Shown piece after piece: positions 16,459 to 17,040 of a stretch of DNA of 17,040 nt (positions within the stretch are counted from its first letter, which is position 1; each line of letters begins with the position of its first letter). The notes beneath the pieces are model-generated. The model saw nothing but the letters and a program-made list of their open reading frames with translations. It was not told the origin of the DNA and searched no databases. The stretch spans positions 1-17,040 of the forward strand of contig JAQIWT010000624.1 of assembly GCA_034696485.1 (NCBI GenBank). The letters run 5' to 3'. The DNA is from Isohypsibius dastychi. Its lineage: Eukaryota; Tardigrada; Eutardigrada; Parachela; Isohypsibiidae. The position numbers and the translations under genes are program-made.

Positions 16459-16578
16459 GCTTAATCCCAAAATAAATTTGTTGGTTTTGAATGTTATGAA
16501 TTTTGGAAATTACATACGGTCTACATTCGGACTTCTGAGTACGTTACGTTCGTAGAATGCGGGGGGCGGGGGTGGACA

Positions 16579-16744
16579 ATATAACGGCGTGAGTTGAAGT
16601 TGTGCAGAAACTTGTCAAGTTTGTGCAGGCAAATTTTGAAGACAGGCAGGCAGGATTTGATTTGTTTTGGATTTTTTTATTTCTGACCGTCTGTTCGCAC
16701 GTTGTAATCGGTTTTCTGAATCATTTAGGAAAACCTGTGACTTA
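16579..16744 (+). other. Leader of the plus-strand ORF
   Basis: An acceptor-like site, TCATTTAG|GAAAAC, lies at 16728/16729 just before the ATG-ATG pair, and a weak TATA-like AATATAAC near 16578-16585. Either a spliced or an unspliced leader is possible. Confidence 0.3.
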
Positions 16745-17040
16745 ATGATGTCTTCTCGACGCAGGAGAGTTACTGAGGAGGTGACTGAAGCCATTGTTGA
16801 TGCACAGCGAAATGGAATGTCTCTCGGGCAAACCAGGGAATCTCTAGCTAAGCGGAACCTTCGAGTTGGACCCAACACCGTTCATCGAGTATTCAAGGAA
16901 TGCAAAGAAGAGGTCGGTTCCCCTCTTAAGGTTCCTGCCAGGTCAGCTTTGATGAGACGCTCAAAACGGCGGACCATTTCTCCTCATTCAAGCCAAGAAG
17001 AACATATTTCTGACCACCAAGATTCTGCAACGGATATGGA
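16745..17040 (+). CDS. Unrecognised ORF with helix-turn-helix-like N-terminus (partial)
   Basis: From ATG-ATG at 16745 an open frame runs 98 codons to the window end without a stop. It starts MMSSRRRRV, followed by a likely helical segment (VTEEVTEAIVDAQRNGMSLG, then QTRESLAKRNLRVGPNTVHR, VFKECKEE) and a basic, Ser-rich region (ARSALMRRSKRRTISPHSSQ). The spacing, with a Gly-containing turn and a TVHRVFKE recognition-like helix, resembles homeodomain-like HTH regions of transposase and Pipsqueak/CENP-B-type proteins. I cannot name a family. The basic segments suggest nuclear import. It is transcribed divergently from FARP, about 1.2 kb between start codons. It could be a host DNA-binding protein, the N-terminus of a transposase, or a spurious frame. 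Confidence 0.5.
   Translation, partial: MMSSRRRRVTEEVTEAIVDAQRNGMSLGQTRESLAKRNLRVGPNTVHRVFKECKEEVGSPLKVPARSALMRRSKRRTISPHSSQEEHISDHQDSATDM

Larger units (their letters stand above)
16037..16578. repeat. Segment bracketed by an 18-nt inverted repeat
   Basis: TGTCCACCCCC(C) at 16037-16054 and its reverse complement at 16561-16578 (GGGGGGCGGGGGTGGACA) match at 17 of 18 positions. Most of the match is homopolymer, and no target-site duplication is clear (left flank TTTCTA, right flank ATATAA), so a MITE-like origin is only a possibility. The interior carries a perfect hairpin and no recognisable ORF. Confidence 0.35.

Noticed and set aside
16177-16464. Plus-strand frame of 95 codons between the inverted repeats, considered as a transposon ORF
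   Set aside because: It begins at a TTG, ends in the hairpin, and shows no transposase motif.
1-17040. tRNA, rRNA, CRISPR, bacterial operon or viral genes
   Set aside because: No tRNA B-box with a matching fold, no regular spaced repeats, no tightly packed ORFs; the gene structure is eukaryotic throughout.

Overview
The window is eukaryotic: its genes are split into short exons with GT...AG introns (mostly 60-320 bp, a few of 0.5-2.5 kb), and the proteins are animal muscle and cytoskeletal families. The compact gene spacing, mixed TTTCAG/TGTAG/TTGCAG acceptors and protein divergence suggest a small-genome invertebrate. An ecdysozoan such as a tardigrade is plausible, but I cannot prove the taxon from this sequence.

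Layout, left to right. (1) 1-1151, minus strand: the 5' end of a striated-muscle myosin heavy chain gene (three coding exons, running off the left edge), with a TATA box at 1427-1434 and a possible muscle enhancer in its second intron. (2) 1.15-2.48 kb: the myosin 5' leader and upstream region, overlapping the probable 3' UTR of the next gene. (3) 2482-15541, minus strand: a complete FARP gene (FERM, RhoGEF and pleckstrin-domain protein; Drosophila Cdep, vertebrate FARP1/FARP2). I rebuilt it as 21 coding exons with consistent splice phases, about 1700 residues long. Its order is FERM F1-F2-F3, FERM-adjacent region, a very long disordered linker encoded mainly by one 1.9-kb exon, DH (RhoGEF), PH1 and PH2. 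(4) 15.54-16.74 kb: the FARP 5' region, with CArG, CRE and GC-box motifs, a 16-base C run, and a perfect 10-bp hairpin further out. (5) 16745 to the end, plus strand: the start of an unrecognised ORF with a helix-turn-helix-like N-terminus, cut by the window edge.

FARP proteins attach to membranes through FERM and PH domains and act on Rho-family GTPases to remodel actin in neurons and epithelia. FARP and Mhc lie in tandem on the same strand, FARP upstream, with about 1.1 kb between the FARP stop codon and the predicted Mhc start site.

The most interesting point is the end of the giant FARP exon. A weak donor that fits the downstream phase (8066/8065) lies about 30 bases before an in-frame stop (8034-8036). 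Splicing would give the full GEF; read-through would give a FERM-only protein of about 1110 residues without DH and PH domains. A mode-1 14-3-3 motif lies in an exon that can be skipped in frame. I found no unmistakable new system, tRNA, rRNA, CRISPR array or intact transposon.
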